DNA from: Albibacterium sp963696875
GTDB lineage: Bacteria; Bacteroidota; Bacteroidia; Sphingobacteriales; Sphingobacteriaceae
Direction: 5' to 3'
Assembly (NCBI GenBank): GCA_963696875.1
Contig: CAVOLQ010000007.1
Coordinates: 555,247 to 619,246 of the forward strand
Length of the DNA: 64,000 bases
In this document: piece after piece, positions 34,576-43,385 of the stretch
Layout: each line of letters opens with the position of its first letter
Numbering within the stretch: the first letter of the stretch is position 1
Position numbers and translations under genes: made by a program
The notes under the pieces: model-generated
Seen by the model: only the letters and a program-made list of their open reading frames with translations
Database searches by the model: none
What the model was told of the DNA's origin: nothing

Positions 34576-35046
34576 TTACTTAGAGGGCATCTTCTCAATT
34601 ACCTCCTTAGGGACAAGCTTACTAATATCTCCTTTAAATTGGTAGATTTCACGTACAATTGTGGAGCTTATATGTGAGAAACCCGGACTGCTGATTAAAA
34701 AGATAGTTTGTATGGAGCTGTCAATGATTTGATTGTTTTGGGAAATAGGCTGTTCAAATTCGAAGTCACTTACACTTCTAATGCCTCTTAAAATATAATT
34801 CGCATTATTACGTTGACAATAATCGATGGTTAAACCTTCATAATCATCGATTGTTATTTTGGCTTCTTCTTTAAATATTTTTTGTAAAATCTCCTTTCTA
34901 CTTTCTAAGGGGAGTAAATACTTTTTATTGCTATTCACTCCTAATGCGATATGAATTTTATCAAATAAAGGCAATGCACGTTCAATAATGTCGATATGTG
35001 CATTGGTGATGGGGTCAAATGAACCAGGAAAAACAGCTATCTTCAT
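34576..35046 (-). CDS. coaD: Phosphopantetheine adenylyltransferase
   Basis: 156 residues, full length. FPGSFDPITNAHIDIIERA (about 5-23) contains the TxxH nucleotidyltransferase motif, RGIRSVSDFEFE (about 88) the phosphopantetheine-binding region, and ISSTIVREI (about 125) the ISSTxxR ATP-binding motif. It makes dephospho-CoA from ATP and phosphopantetheine. It lies 25 bases downstream of rsmD on the same strand, the frequent rsmD-coaD pair. Confidence 0.96.
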   Translation of the reverse strand: MKIAVFPGSFDPITNAHIDIIERALPLFDKIHIALGVNSNKKYLLPLESRKEILQKIFKEEAKITIDDYEGLTIDYCQRNNANYILRGIRSVSDFEFEQPISQNNQIIDSSIQTIFLISSPGFSHISSTIVREIYQFKGDISKLVPKEVIEKMPSK

Positions 35047-35071
35047 GACGAGTTTTTTCTAAATATACGAT

Positions 35072-35614
35072 TTATAAAATTTCTTCTTTAAAAAAGCTAA
35101 ACGAAGAATAACCATACTCTCTTTGATTTAAGAAGGCAGGGTGTTGATTTATTTTACGCTTGCTAGGATGCTCTATTATTAATAATCCGCCTGGATTTAA
35201 TAATTTGTTTTCGAAGATTAGGTGTGGAAGTTGGGGGATCTCAGCCATGTCAAAAGGTGGATCGGCAAAAATAAAATCAAAGCTCTGCCTGTTTCGTTTG
35301 ACGAATTTTAAAACATCTTCTTTTATTACTGTGATAGTATTAAGCTGATGTTTTTTTGCGATGTCTTTTATGAACGAGCAGCACTTAAAGCTTGTGTCGA
35401 CCGATGTAACTGTGGCAGCACCACGTGAAGCAAGTTCGATAGAAATATTTCCAGTTCCACTAAATAGATCTAAAGCATGAATACCTTCAAAGTCCAATTG
35501 ATTGTTGAGAATGTTAAACAGAGCTTCCTTAGAGCGATCCGTTGTGGGTCGGGTAGGTAATCCAGTCGGTGGATGAAACCTAATTCCCTTTAATTTTCCA
35601 CCGATTATACGCAT
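35072..35614 (-). CDS. rsmD: 16S rRNA (guanine966-N2)-methyltransferase RsmD
   Basis: 180 residues. MRIIGGKLKGIRFHPP at the N-terminus, PTTDRSKEALFNIL (about 23), the SAM-binding LDLFSGTGNISIELASRGA (about 48) and the catalytic FADPPFD motif (about 115) are all present. It methylates G966 of 16S rRNA in the assembling small subunit. Its start overlaps the DUF3822 gene by 10 bases. Confidence 0.95.
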   Translation of the reverse strand: MRIIGGKLKGIRFHPPTGLPTRPTTDRSKEALFNILNNQLDFEGIHALDLFSGTGNISIELASRGAATVTSVDTSFKCCSFIKDIAKKHQLNTITVIKEDVLKFVKRNRQSFDFIFADPPFDMAEIPQLPHLIFENKLLNPGGLLIIEHPSKRKINQHPAFLNQREYGYSSFSFFKEEIL

Positions 35615-36420
35615 TTGCTTAATTCTGATAAAAGAAATAACTGGTTAGAAAAATTACTCTCCAATATTTTAGAAATCTTTCCTTTATTCTGGTTGGCTAA
35701 AAAATGAATATGGGAAGAATATTTAGACAACCGTCCATAATTCACATCCAAATTATGAATATCTCCGGCTAAATAGAATTGTGCAGTTGCTGCTTGTATA
35801 CCAAACTGTTCAAATACGGATAAAAGATAATAATTGAAATCATCAGCATTGGCTTTTGGAAAGCGATTGTAAAATATAAATTGTTCGTTTTTTACATAAA
35901 CGAGCTCAAAATCGTCTTGATAAACGTTAATGCCAATAATTTCAGTATTTCCTGATGCTGTGGAAAGTATTTTTTGGATCAATAGATTAGTACTTGGAAC
36001 TACTTTGCTATCGCTCAATATGTTTTGAAAGTCAAGCACTTTTTGATCGATGGTGAAATAAGTACTAATAATGGTGTTCTCTATTTTTGCACATAAAATG
36101 TTGCTGTCAGAATCCAGAAACTGGCTAACAATGCTTTCTTGATCTGTATTCTCAAATTCTTCAGGAATGAAAATAAAAGTTTTAGGAAGAGTAATGATAG
36201 AAGAATGGGCAAATTTCAGATTAATAAAAGGCCATTTTCTATTCAAAAATTCTTTTGATTCAATCTCTTCGACATTATGGACGTTTCTTTCATTATCGCA
36301 AATTATTATTTTGCATAAACTTCCCTCTATTTGTAAGAAAAGCTGACATTGAAGACTATTTTTACGGATAAAATATTCATCCTGAAAATGTATTTTTGAT
36401 AGTTTGCCCATGAAGAACAA
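35605..36420 (-). CDS. DUF3822 protein (ASKHA-like fold)
   Basis: 271 residues of the DUF3822 family, known mainly from Bacteroidota and usually placed directly before rsmD as here. The pattern suggests a duplicated actin-like/ASKHA fold: IIGINVYQDDFELVYVKNEQ resembles the second half of type IV pilus-like ATPase folds, but no ATP-binding residues can be named. Function is unknown. The 10-base overlap with rsmD implies translational coupling. Confidence 0.8.
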   Translation of the reverse strand: MFFMGKLSKIHFQDEYFIRKNSLQCQLFLQIEGSLCKIIICDNERNVHNVEEIESKEFLNRKWPFINLKFAHSSIITLPKTFIFIPEEFENTDQESIVSQFLDSDSNILCAKIENTIISTYFTIDQKVLDFQNILSDSKVVPSTNLLIQKILSTASGNTEIIGINVYQDDFELVYVKNEQFIFYNRFPKANADDFNYYLLSVFEQFGIQAATAQFYLAGDIHNLDVNYGRLSKYSSHIHFLANQNKGKISKILESNFSNQLFLLSELSKCV

Positions 36421-36486
36421 AAATAGGTTTTACAATCGGTTTGACAAACCTTTTCATAAGTTTCCTCTATAAAGCGGTCTTCGCGG

Positions 36487-36688
36487 TTTTTAATTGTAGA
36501 AGAGAGATCGATAAAAAAAAGAAATTTTTTTTATCTAAGTTTTCTTCTTTAGTGTTGGGTTTTTAATTGTAGAAGAGAGATCGATAAAAAAAAGAAATTT
36601 TTTTTATCTAAGTTTTCTTCTTTAGTGTTGGGTTTTTAATTGTAGAAGAGAGATCGATAAAAAAAAGAAATTTTTTTTATCTAAGTTT
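36487..36688. repeat. Tandem repeat, 73-bp unit, about 2.8 copies
   Basis: Copies start at 36487, 36560 and 36633, the last one partial. They are essentially identical. Each holds GTAGAAGAGAGATCGAT and an AT-rich hairpin GATAAAAAAA / TTTTTTTATC. The array fills the gap between the divergent DUF3822 and helicase genes. Where copies 1 and 2 read TAAGTTTT, the end of copy 3 runs into TAAGTTTG, a TAnnTTTG box, but this lies at the presumed start codon of the helicase. Confidence 0.95.
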
Positions 36689-36692
36689 GACA

Positions 36693-38111
36693 GTGCAAAA
36701 TTTCTTCGAGAATTATTTTCCTTTGAAGCCTACCTTACAACAAGTGGAGGCTTTAAATCAACTATCTGTTTTTATTTCGAGTGGTGAACCTTTATCCTGT
36801 TTTGTGCTTAAAGGATATGCAGGAACAGGGAAAACGACTATTATCAGCACCATAGTTAAAGCGTTGCCGGCGTTAAGAATGAATACAGTTCTTTTGGCGC
36901 CCACCGGAAGAGCTGCTAAAGTAATTACTTCCTACTCAGGAGTAAATGCTTTTACCATTCATAAAAAGATTTATAGAAAAAAGGTGGCGGGTACTCCAGA
37001 TTTGGACTTCGTTTTGGCAGACAATATGCATAAAAACACGTTGTTTATTGTCGATGAAGCATCCATGATTTCTAATGAGCGACTTTCTTTTTCAAAAAAT
37101 AGCTTATTAGAAGATCTTTTAAAATATGTTTTGAATGGTGAGAATTGTCGGTTAATGCTAGTCGGTGATATAGCACAACTTCCGCCTGTAGGTCTGGTTG
37201 AGAGTCCTGCACTTTCTCCCAATATTCTTTCTAGTACTTTTGACTTGAAAGTTTTTCATTACGAACTTACAGATGTCGTTCGCCAAGAAAAAACGTCCGG
37301 AATATTATTTAATGCCACTAGAATTAGAGAGCAAATTCGTTTTGATGAGGAGGAGAAAGAACAGTTGGTTTATCCTGAAATAAGAATTAAAGGATATCGA
37401 GATATTTATAAAATGACAGGCGAGCGTTTGGAAGAAGGACTGAATTACGCATACCAAAAGTACGGAATGGAGAATACCTTGGTGATATGTCGATCCAATA
37501 AAAATGCAAATTTATATAATCAACACATAAGAAATCGAGTTTTATATAGAGAGGAAGAGCTTACAGGGGGCGATTTTATAATGGTTGTACGGAACAATTA
37601 TTTTTGGAGTAATCAAGAAGAAAAGGGACAAGGATTTATTGCAAATGGTGATATGGCTAAGGTTTTACATGTCCGAAATGTACATGAACAACATGGCTTT
37701 CGTTTTGCTGATGTCAGTTTAGAATTTATTGATGCAGTGGAAACAGAGCCATTGAGCTGTAGGGTGCTCATCAATACTCTACATGTTGATTCGCCAAATT
37801 TACCTTATGTGGATCAAACCAAATTATATGAGGCTATTCAAGAAGATTATCTCCATATATCCAATAAAAAAGAACGTCTGGATGCCATAAAAGAAGACCC
37901 TTATTATAATTCATTACAAATCAAATTTGCAATGGCAGTTACCTGTCATAAAGCACAAGGAGGACAATGGGATGCGGTTTTTGTAGATCAGGGTTACCTA
38001 ACTGATGAACTATTAAATACCGAATTCTTAAGGTGGCTTTATACCGCTTGTACGCGGGCCACCAAAGAATTGTTTCTGTTAAACTTTAATCCAAAGTTTT
38101 TTGAACGATAA
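36693..38111 (+). CDS. RecD-like SF1B DNA helicase (AAA_30/UvrD_C_2)
   Basis: About 472 residues, starting at a GTG (36693) or TTG (36687). The N-terminus overlaps the last repeat unit. Motif I is LKGYAGTGKTTI (about 40), motif II DEASMIS (about 110), GDIAQLPPVG (about 155) is motif III, and VTCHKAQGGQWDAVFVDQG with YTACTRATKELFLLNF are motifs V and VI of the RecD/Pif1 branch. No RecBC partner genes are adjacent. The enzyme is probably a 5'-3' DNA helicase in repair. The odd start and the repeat array could affect its expression. Confidence 0.88.
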   Translation: MQNFFENYFPLKPTLQQVEALNQLSVFISSGEPLSCFVLKGYAGTGKTTIISTIVKALPALRMNTVLLAPTGRAAKVITSYSGVNAFTIHKKIYRKKVAGTPDLDFVLADNMHKNTLFIVDEASMISNERLSFSKNSLLEDLLKYVLNGENCRLMLVGDIAQLPPVGLVESPALSPNILSSTFDLKVFHYELTDVVRQEKTSGILFNATRIREQIRFDEEEKEQLVYPEIRIKGYRDIYKMTGERLEEGLNYAYQKYGMENTLVICRSNKNANLYNQHIRNRVLYREEELTGGDFIMVVRNNYFWSNQEEKGQGFIANGDMAKVLHVRNVHEQHGFRFADVSLEFIDAVETEPLSCRVLINTLHVDSPNLPYVDQTKLYEAIQEDYLHISNKKERLDAIKEDPYYNSLQIKFAMAVTCHKAQGGQWDAVFVDQGYLTDELLNTEFLRWLYTACTRATKELFLLNFNPKFFER

Positions 38112-38116
38112 AATGC

Positions 38117-39013
38117 TTAGTTCTTTTTAATAAGAACGATATTAGCAACAGGCCGTTCACCTTCATGATCAAAAAGTTTGTTATCTGAAGGGTAATTAAC
38201 AATGCCTGATTTTTTCTTGCTATCGATGTATAATGTGGTTGAGCCACCTCCGTCTAGATTGAAGGCACTAGTTGAGCCGATGATTTTAAGAAAATAGGCA
38301 AGTTCATCTAAATTCATCCCTTCGGCGTGCTTATTTCTTCCATCAACTGTAATCAATAATAATTTATTATCAGCGGTTAAAGCAACGGCTGATCTTGGGT
38401 GGCGATTTTTGTTGAATGGATTATCCTGTAAGCTGACCAGTACATTATCCATGATTAAGAGAGGTCCACATACCATGACATCGGTTGCTGACAATTGTTC
38501 CTCCCATTTTATGTTTCCTTCATCTGCACTTACGATAGATACCAAATTGTTCTTTTCGTCGATGACTAAAGCTGCGTTCGCCCTTTCACTTATTTCGCCA
38601 TTTTTATTCATAGTAGAAAGGTTAATAACCTCTCCATCTTGTCGAATGTAAGTAACTGAACCGCCATTTCTTGTGTCAAAAAAACTTCCATTTATCGCGC
38701 CAATTGCATGTTCCTTATTCGCAAGTTCTGAAGTTTTAATTAAACCCTTTGATAAACCAGCAATATCAACTTTAAAATGTTTTTTATTTAAGTCCAGCTC
38801 TAAAATATTGACCTCCTGTTGCGATTCAAATAAGCCGTCAAAACTAGCTTGTTTCCATACGAGTCCTTTAGCAATTTTTTGTTTACTCCATTTGTGTTTG
38901 ACGATTGCTAAAGAGTCTATACTAGTTTGAGCGTTTAGGTTTAGGCCTGAAAACAGCAAAAGAAAAGAAAGAGATAAAAAGCGGATATACATAGTAAATG
39001 GTTTAGATAGCAA
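38117..39013 (-). CDS. Phosphodiester glycosidase (NAGPA) domain protein
   Basis: 298 residues with a signal peptide (about 1-28, LLLFSGLNLNAQ). The NAGPA domain shows AIGSFF-like AINGSFFDTRNG (about 105), HPRSAVALTADNKLLLITVDG (about 202-222) and the closing FNLDGGGSTTLYID (about 257), the family's key motif. The mammalian relative removes GlcNAc from mannose-6-phosphate tags. Bacterial members act on exported glycan phosphodiesters, often unknown. It is convergent with the helicase gene. Confidence 0.88.
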   Translation of the reverse strand: MLSKPFTMYIRFLSLSFLLLFSGLNLNAQTSIDSLAIVKHKWSKQKIAKGLVWKQASFDGLFESQQEVNILELDLNKKHFKVDIAGLSKGLIKTSELANKEHAIGAINGSFFDTRNGGSVTYIRQDGEVINLSTMNKNGEISERANAALVIDEKNNLVSIVSADEGNIKWEEQLSATDVMVCGPLLIMDNVLVSLQDNPFNKNRHPRSAVALTADNKLLLITVDGRNKHAEGMNLDELAYFLKIIGSTSAFNLDGGGSTTLYIDSKKKSGIVNYPSDNKLFDHEGERPVANIVLIKKN

Positions 39014-39124
39014 AGGTAATTATTCCTTTGAATTTCTATAATTTAATTGAAGTAGGGCTAAATTTTATAAAAGCCTTATTTTTTTAATTTAGTGTAAACC
39101 GATTCTGTTTATAAAAAATTTATC

Positions 39125-39132
39125 TAAGTTTG
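39125..39132 (+). promoter_or_regulatory. -7 promoter box for the M16 peptidase operon
   Basis: TAAGTTTG matches TAnnTTTG and lies 16 bases before the ATG at 39149. Confidence 0.5.
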
Positions 39133-39148
39133 AGTTTAAAATAAATCA

Positions 39149-40393
39149 ATGGTAAAATTCAATCGCTTTATTCTTAAAAACGGACTACGGGTTTTGGTAC
39201 ATGAAGATCATACTACACCAATGGCCGTTGTCAACGTATTATATGATGTTGGTGCGAAGGATGAAGATCCTGAGCAAACCGGTTTTGCGCATCTTTTTGA
39301 GCATCTTATGTTTGGAGGGTCAGTGAATATTCCTCAATACGACGGTCCTTTACAGTTGGTAGGTGGGGAGAACAACGCTTTTACCAGCAATGATATTACG
39401 AATTACTACATTACTCTTCCTGCTCTGAATATTGAAACTGCATTTTGGTTGGAAAGTGATCGAATGTTGAGTTTGGCTTTTAGTGAAAAAAGCCTCGATG
39501 TACAAAGGAATGTTGTTAGTGAAGAATTCAAACAACGCTATTTAAATCAACCTTATGGTGACGCGTGGTTGAAATTAAGCCCCCTTGCATATAAAAAACA
39601 TCCCTATCAATGGCCTACGATCGGAAAGGAGCTTTCTCATATTGAGAATGCAAAGATGGAAGATGTAAAAGCCTTTTTCAATAAGCACTATACACCACAA
39701 AACGCAATTCTAGTAGTGGCAGGAAATGTTCAGCTTCAGGAGGTTAAAGCCTTAGCCGAAAAATGGTTTGAACCAATAGATGCTGGAAACCTCTACAAGA
39801 GGCATTTGCCGGTGGAACCAAAACAGATGAAAGCCAGAAGAAAATCAATGAAAAGTAATGTGCCATCGGATAGCATCATGATCGCTTTCCATATGGGAGG
39901 AAGGCTCGATGAGGAATATTATACCTGTGACCTGATTTCGGATATCCTTTCTCAAGGCCAATCCTCAAGATTATACCGGCGATTGTTGAAAGAACAAGAG
40001 CTATTCAGTGAAATTAATGCCTACATAACAGGGAGCATTGAGCCGGGCCTTTTTGTTATCGAGGGGAAACCTCATGAAGGAGTAAGTATTGAAGTTGCCG
40101 AAGAGGCGCTTTGGTCTGAGCTGCAAAAGCTGAAGTTTGAGTATGTTCTGGATTATGAGTTAGAGAAAGTTAAAAATAAAACGGAATCCACCCTAGAGTT
40201 TTCAGAACTGTCGATTTTGAACAAAGCAATGAACCTTGCTTATTTTGAATTATTAGGCGACGCAAATCTTATTAATTCAGAAGCAGAACGGTATTTAGAA
40301 GTTACTTTAGAAGATATAAAAAGACAGAGTAAAAAATTATTTAGAAAAGGAAATTCGTCGACTTTGATTTATTTAGCCACAAAAGATGCTTAA
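39149..40393 (+). CDS. M16 family zinc peptidase, catalytic subunit
   Basis: 414 residues. The inverted zinc motif HLFEH is at 48-52 (His48, Glu51, His52), and the third ligand Glu lies in the VSEEFKQR region near 128. The C-terminal half forms the second M16 domain. There is no signal peptide, so cytosolic or lipoprotein-free location is likely. Its stop overlaps the start of a second M16 gene by 8 bases. In Bacteroidota such pairs make a peptidase in which one chain is catalytic and the partner is not. Confidence 0.93.
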   Translation: MVKFNRFILKNGLRVLVHEDHTTPMAVVNVLYDVGAKDEDPEQTGFAHLFEHLMFGGSVNIPQYDGPLQLVGGENNAFTSNDITNYYITLPALNIETAFWLESDRMLSLAFSEKSLDVQRNVVSEEFKQRYLNQPYGDAWLKLSPLAYKKHPYQWPTIGKELSHIENAKMEDVKAFFNKHYTPQNAILVVAGNVQLQEVKALAEKWFEPIDAGNLYKRHLPVEPKQMKARRKSMKSNVPSDSIMIAFHMGGRLDEEYYTCDLISDILSQGQSSRLYRRLLKEQELFSEINAYITGSIEPGLFVIEGKPHEGVSIEVAEEALWSELQKLKFEYVLDYELEKVKNKTESTLEFSELSILNKAMNLAYFELLGDANLINSEAERYLEVTLEDIKRQSKKLFRKGNSSTLIYLATKDA

Positions 40394-41666
40394 CAGAACC
40401 CATGCCCCCGCATTCCATTCAATAGAAGGTATTCCTTTTTTGCACCCCCAAGAGTTTGAATTAAAAAATGGACTAAAAGTATTTTTATTCGATTCTGGAG
40501 AACAAGAAATTGTACGCATTCAGTGGGTGTTTGAAAATACCGATTTTGACATCAAAAAACCGCTGCTTAACTCTGCCTTAGCTGGAATGCTTTTGGAAGG
40601 AACTAGTAAGTTTGGCAGTGCCCAAATTGCAGAAAAAGCCGACTTTTTCGGAGCTTTTCTACATCCAGAATATAGCTTTGACCATACTTCGCTCACCCTT
40701 TTTTCTCTTAATAAGCATGTTGAAAAACTTATTCCTTTAGTTTTTGATATCCTGACGGACTCTATATTTCCTGAAAAGGAACTCAAGACATATATCCGAA
40801 ATAATAAGCAACGAATACGGATATCATTAGAAAAGAATGATTACTTAGCCAGGAAGAAATTCAACCATGTCCTTTTTGGAAATAGCAGATACGGCTATGA
40901 TCATCAAGAATCAGATTTTAACACGATTAACCGTACGGATTTGATAAAGGCTTTTGATGAAAAGTTTGTACCAAAGAACTGCACATTATTTATCTCTGGA
41001 AAAATAGACCCCGCTTTATTAAAAAGTTTAAGCGTTACTTTTGGTGAGGATTGGAAAAACGATAAAGAAAAGCAAGCGTTTGAAATCCATATCCCCGAAT
41101 CCATATCTTCAGAGTTAATATTGGTAGAAAAGCCTAATTCTTTACAATCTGCAATTCGATTGGGAAATAGAAGTATTCCTCGTTCACATTCTGATTATCC
41201 AGGATTACAGGTACTCAACACAATTTTAGGAGGTTATTTCGGTTCGCGCTTGATGATGAACATTCGTGAAGACAAAGGCTATACCTATGGCATAGGGTCA
41301 GGAATTGCATCTATGGAGTATGCATCCTTTTTTACTATTGCCTCTGAAGTAGGGACTGATGTTTGCGCTGCAACACTTCGTGAAATTGAGAAGGAGATAA
41401 GTCGATTGAATACGGAATTAGTGGATGGCGAAGAGCTTACCTTAGTAAGAAATTACATGTTAGGATCATTAATGGGAAGTTTGGAAAATGTATTCTCACA
41501 TACTGACAAATTTAAGCAAACTTACTTTTCAGGATTAACTTTAGATTATTATCTCTATTACACTGACGTAGTTAATATGATCAGTTCAAAGGAATTAAGA
41601 GATTTAGCAAACCGCTATTTAGATTTTAATAAGATGGTTAAAGTGGTTGTGGGAAAGAAGTTTTAG
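40386..41666 (+). CDS. M16 family peptidase, non-catalytic partner
   Basis: 426 residues with the same two-domain M16 fold but no HxxEH: the corresponding region reads LEGTSKFGSAQIAEKADFFG. The C-terminal segment GGYFGSRLMMNIREDKGYTYG (shown here only in part by its family pattern RLxxxxREdkGYtY) is well kept; it contributes the substrate-binding Arg and Tyr in the partner's active site. The gene overlaps the catalytic subunit by 8 bases, so the two are made together and likely form a heterodimer. Confidence 0.92.
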   Translation: MLNRTHAPAFHSIEGIPFLHPQEFELKNGLKVFLFDSGEQEIVRIQWVFENTDFDIKKPLLNSALAGMLLEGTSKFGSAQIAEKADFFGAFLHPEYSFDHTSLTLFSLNKHVEKLIPLVFDILTDSIFPEKELKTYIRNNKQRIRISLEKNDYLARKKFNHVLFGNSRYGYDHQESDFNTINRTDLIKAFDEKFVPKNCTLFISGKIDPALLKSLSVTFGEDWKNDKEKQAFEIHIPESISSELILVEKPNSLQSAIRLGNRSIPRSHSDYPGLQVLNTILGGYFGSRLMMNIREDKGYTYGIGSGIASMEYASFFTIASEVGTDVCAATLREIEKEISRLNTELVDGEELTLVRNYMLGSLMGSLENVFSHTDKFKQTYFSGLTLDYYLYYTDVVNMISSKELRDLANRYLDFNKMVKVVVGKKF

Positions 41667-41694
41667 AAGAGCGACCGTTTTGCTCTTCTAAAAC
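41660..41694 (+). terminator. Terminator overlapping the M16 stop codon
   Basis: GTTTTAGAAGAGC and GCTCTTCTAAAAC are exact inverted copies around a 9-base loop. The left arm contains the TAG stop. Confidence 0.75.
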
Positions 41695-41720
41695 ATTGAA
41701 TTAACAATCAACGATTGAAT

Positions 41721-41807
41721 TGGTGCCCAGGAGCAGATTCGAACTGCCATGCCCGTTAAGGCGCCACCCCCTCAAGATGGTACGTCTACCAATTTCGCCA
41801 CCTGGGC
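41721..41807 (-). tRNA. tRNA-Leu (anticodon GAG)
   Basis: The minus strand starts GCCCAGGTGGCGAAATTGG and ends in a GGTTCGAATC-type T arm, CCTGGGC, discriminator A and encoded CCA. The anticodon loop TTGAGGG gives GAG. The class II variable arm (about GGCGCCTTAACGGGC region) is present. 87 nt with CCA. Confidence 0.97.
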
Positions 41808-42054
41808 AAGAGTTTCAGGTGGCAAAGATATCATTTCCTAGCAATTTCTTAGAAAGAATCTGCGAAATTTAATCTGTATTTTTCAAAATATCGTTATCTT
41901 TATAAGGTACAATTAAAACCATATTCCTCTAAAGTCAAGATTATCATGATTCTTTAAAAGATGTGTTATGAAACCATCATGAGTTCACGAATTTCTCAAT
42001 CGAAATTAATAATTCGCTAATGATACTTCATCACCAACGTAAAAAAATATTCTG

Positions 42055-42486
42055 ATGAAAACGATTATAATAACATGGATTTTTACTCTTAGTGTTTTTT
42101 GTTACGCTCAAGCCCAAGATGCAATACTGGGTAAATGGCAAAACCCGACCGGGGAGGGCCGTATTGAAATTTATAAAAGAGGAGACATGTATTTTGGGAA
42201 AATATATTGGCTTCAAGAACCTAATAATGATCAAGGGACACCAAAGTTAGACGTTAAAAATCCTGACCCCAATAAGCAAAAACGACCTGTCAAAGATTTA
42301 GAGATATTAACGGGTTTTACTTATAAAGGTAATAATGCATGGGCCGATGGGAAAATTTATGATCCAAAATCGGGTCGAACATACAATGCTAAAATAGCAC
42401 TTAAGAACCCAAACACTTTATTTCTCCGCGGTTATGTAGGAATTAGTTTATTCGGAAGAAGTGAAACTTGGAAAAGGGTAAATTAA
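42055..42486 (+). CDS. DUF2147 exported protein
   Basis: 143 residues with a signal peptide (about 1-21, ending CYAQAQ). The mature part is one DUF2147 domain: GKWQNPTGEGRIEIYK, then LTGFTYKGNNAWADGKIYDP and the closing RGYVGISLFGRSETW. Small periplasmic or surface beta-rich proteins of unknown role. It is found in many Bacteroidota and Proteobacteria. Single gene with a terminator at its 3' end. Confidence 0.88.
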   Translation: MKTIIITWIFTLSVFCYAQAQDAILGKWQNPTGEGRIEIYKRGDMYFGKIYWLQEPNNDQGTPKLDVKNPDPNKQKRPVKDLEILTGFTYKGNNAWADGKIYDPKSGRTYNAKIALKNPNTLFLRGYVGISLFGRSETWKRVN

Positions 42487-42496
42487 CGCCTTTTCC
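42470..42496. terminator. Terminator at the end of the DUF2147 gene
   Basis: GGAAAAGG and CCTTTTCC pair across the stop codon with an 11-base loop. The following sequence is not strongly T-rich. Confidence 0.5.
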
Positions 42497-42529
42497 TCTA
42501 ATGTTAATGTTCAACTATTTTCTTGTTTT

Positions 42530-43375
42530 TCATTTTAACCTACTTAAAAAATCAGATAATGTGTTTAGTTCTTCTTTGCTAATTATTCCTCCGAATGCGG
42601 GCATATCTGGGCTGCCGTTTATGATTTTTAATTCCAGTTGAGCTTTCGTTAAGGATCTTCCTATTTGACTTAAATCGGGACCTACATGCCCTCCATTTTT
42701 GTCAATTTGATGGCAATATTGACAACCTTTATTGTAAAATAAGACTGCACCGGCTTTTAACTCGGGCTCTTGAAATTTTGTGATGCCTGTTAGGGGGCGA
42801 GTATCAAAGTCTGGAGACCATGGTTCTTTCAATCCTATGAATAGTAAACTCAAAACAAATACAACAACACAAATAGAACCCAAAATAGCCCATGGGCGTC
42901 GGATTGGACTTCTTTCGCCTTTATTTGAGAAAAAAGGAAGTGCTAACAGTCCGAAAATGACCAGGATTGGCCCTAAAAATATCACATAAGATTCAATGCT
43001 TGGGGGCATTAATGCAAAGATCGCGAAGAAAGGTAGCATATACCAATCTGGGCGAGGTGAAGTGAAAACAAGCGAAGGATCCGGTGGATGTGTTAGTTCA
43101 GGAGGTCCTATTACGATAGCTAAGCCGATGATAATAAGTATAACTAAAGCTGCGAATAAAATATCCCTCCACGCTGCATTAGGCCAAAAGGGTACTCCCT
43201 CGGTTTTCAAAAGATTGGCATACCAAGCTTTGTACGTTTTAGGATCTACTTTTTGCCCTACTTTTGGAGGTTCCGAGATGCCAAGGTGAAGAACTAAATA
43301 AAGATGGAAGCTAATAAAGGTAAATAAAAGTGCGGGGATGATGAAGACATGGTAAGAAAAAAAACGACTTAGGGA
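42530..43375 (-). CDS. Cytochrome b/c fusion of a quinol:cytochrome c oxidoreductase (cut at the chimeric join)
   Basis: About 282 residues visible. The frame continues past the internal TTG at 43210 up to the join, where RFFSYHVFIIPALL is still cytochrome b-like (the helix after the second heme ligand pair, then HLYLVLHLGISEPP). PRPDWYMLPFFA carries a PDWY version of the PEWY quinol-site motif, as found in menaquinol enzymes. Three more helices follow, and then a C-terminal cytochrome c domain with GCQYCHQID (CxxCH) and MPAFGG for the Met ligand. It is a membrane-bound electron transfer subunit. The N-terminal b-heme part is missing because foreign DNA begins here. Confidence 0.85.
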   Translation of the reverse strand, partial: SLSRFFSYHVFIIPALLFTFISFHLYLVLHLGISEPPKVGQKVDPKTYKAWYANLLKTEGVPFWPNAAWRDILFAALVILIIIGLAIVIGPPELTHPPDPSLVFTSPRPDWYMLPFFAIFALMPPSIESYVIFLGPILVIFGLLALPFFSNKGERSPIRRPWAILGSICVVVFVLSLLFIGLKEPWSPDFDTRPLTGITKFQEPELKAGAVLFYNKGCQYCHQIDKNGGHVGPDLSQIGRSLTKAQLELKIINGSPDMPAFGGIISKEELNTLSDFLSRLK

Positions 43376-43385
43376 CTGTGCGACT
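43376..43385. other. Chimeric join between Bacteroidota and alphaproteobacterial DNA
   Basis: The cytochrome b frame of the left genome loses its family similarity here, and within a few bases the sequence becomes GC-rich with a different coding frame. GC content and codon use change abruptly, and no repeat, tRNA or integrase marks the border. Exact position is uncertain by about 10 bases. Confidence 0.85.

Noticed and set aside
36487..36688. CRISPR array
   Set aside because: The 73-bp units follow each other without spacers and there are no cas genes.
36682..36689. TAAGTTTG as the promoter of the RecD-like helicase
   Set aside because: It overlaps the likely start codon, so transcription from it would miss the first codons. 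The consensus match may be chance at the repeat edge.
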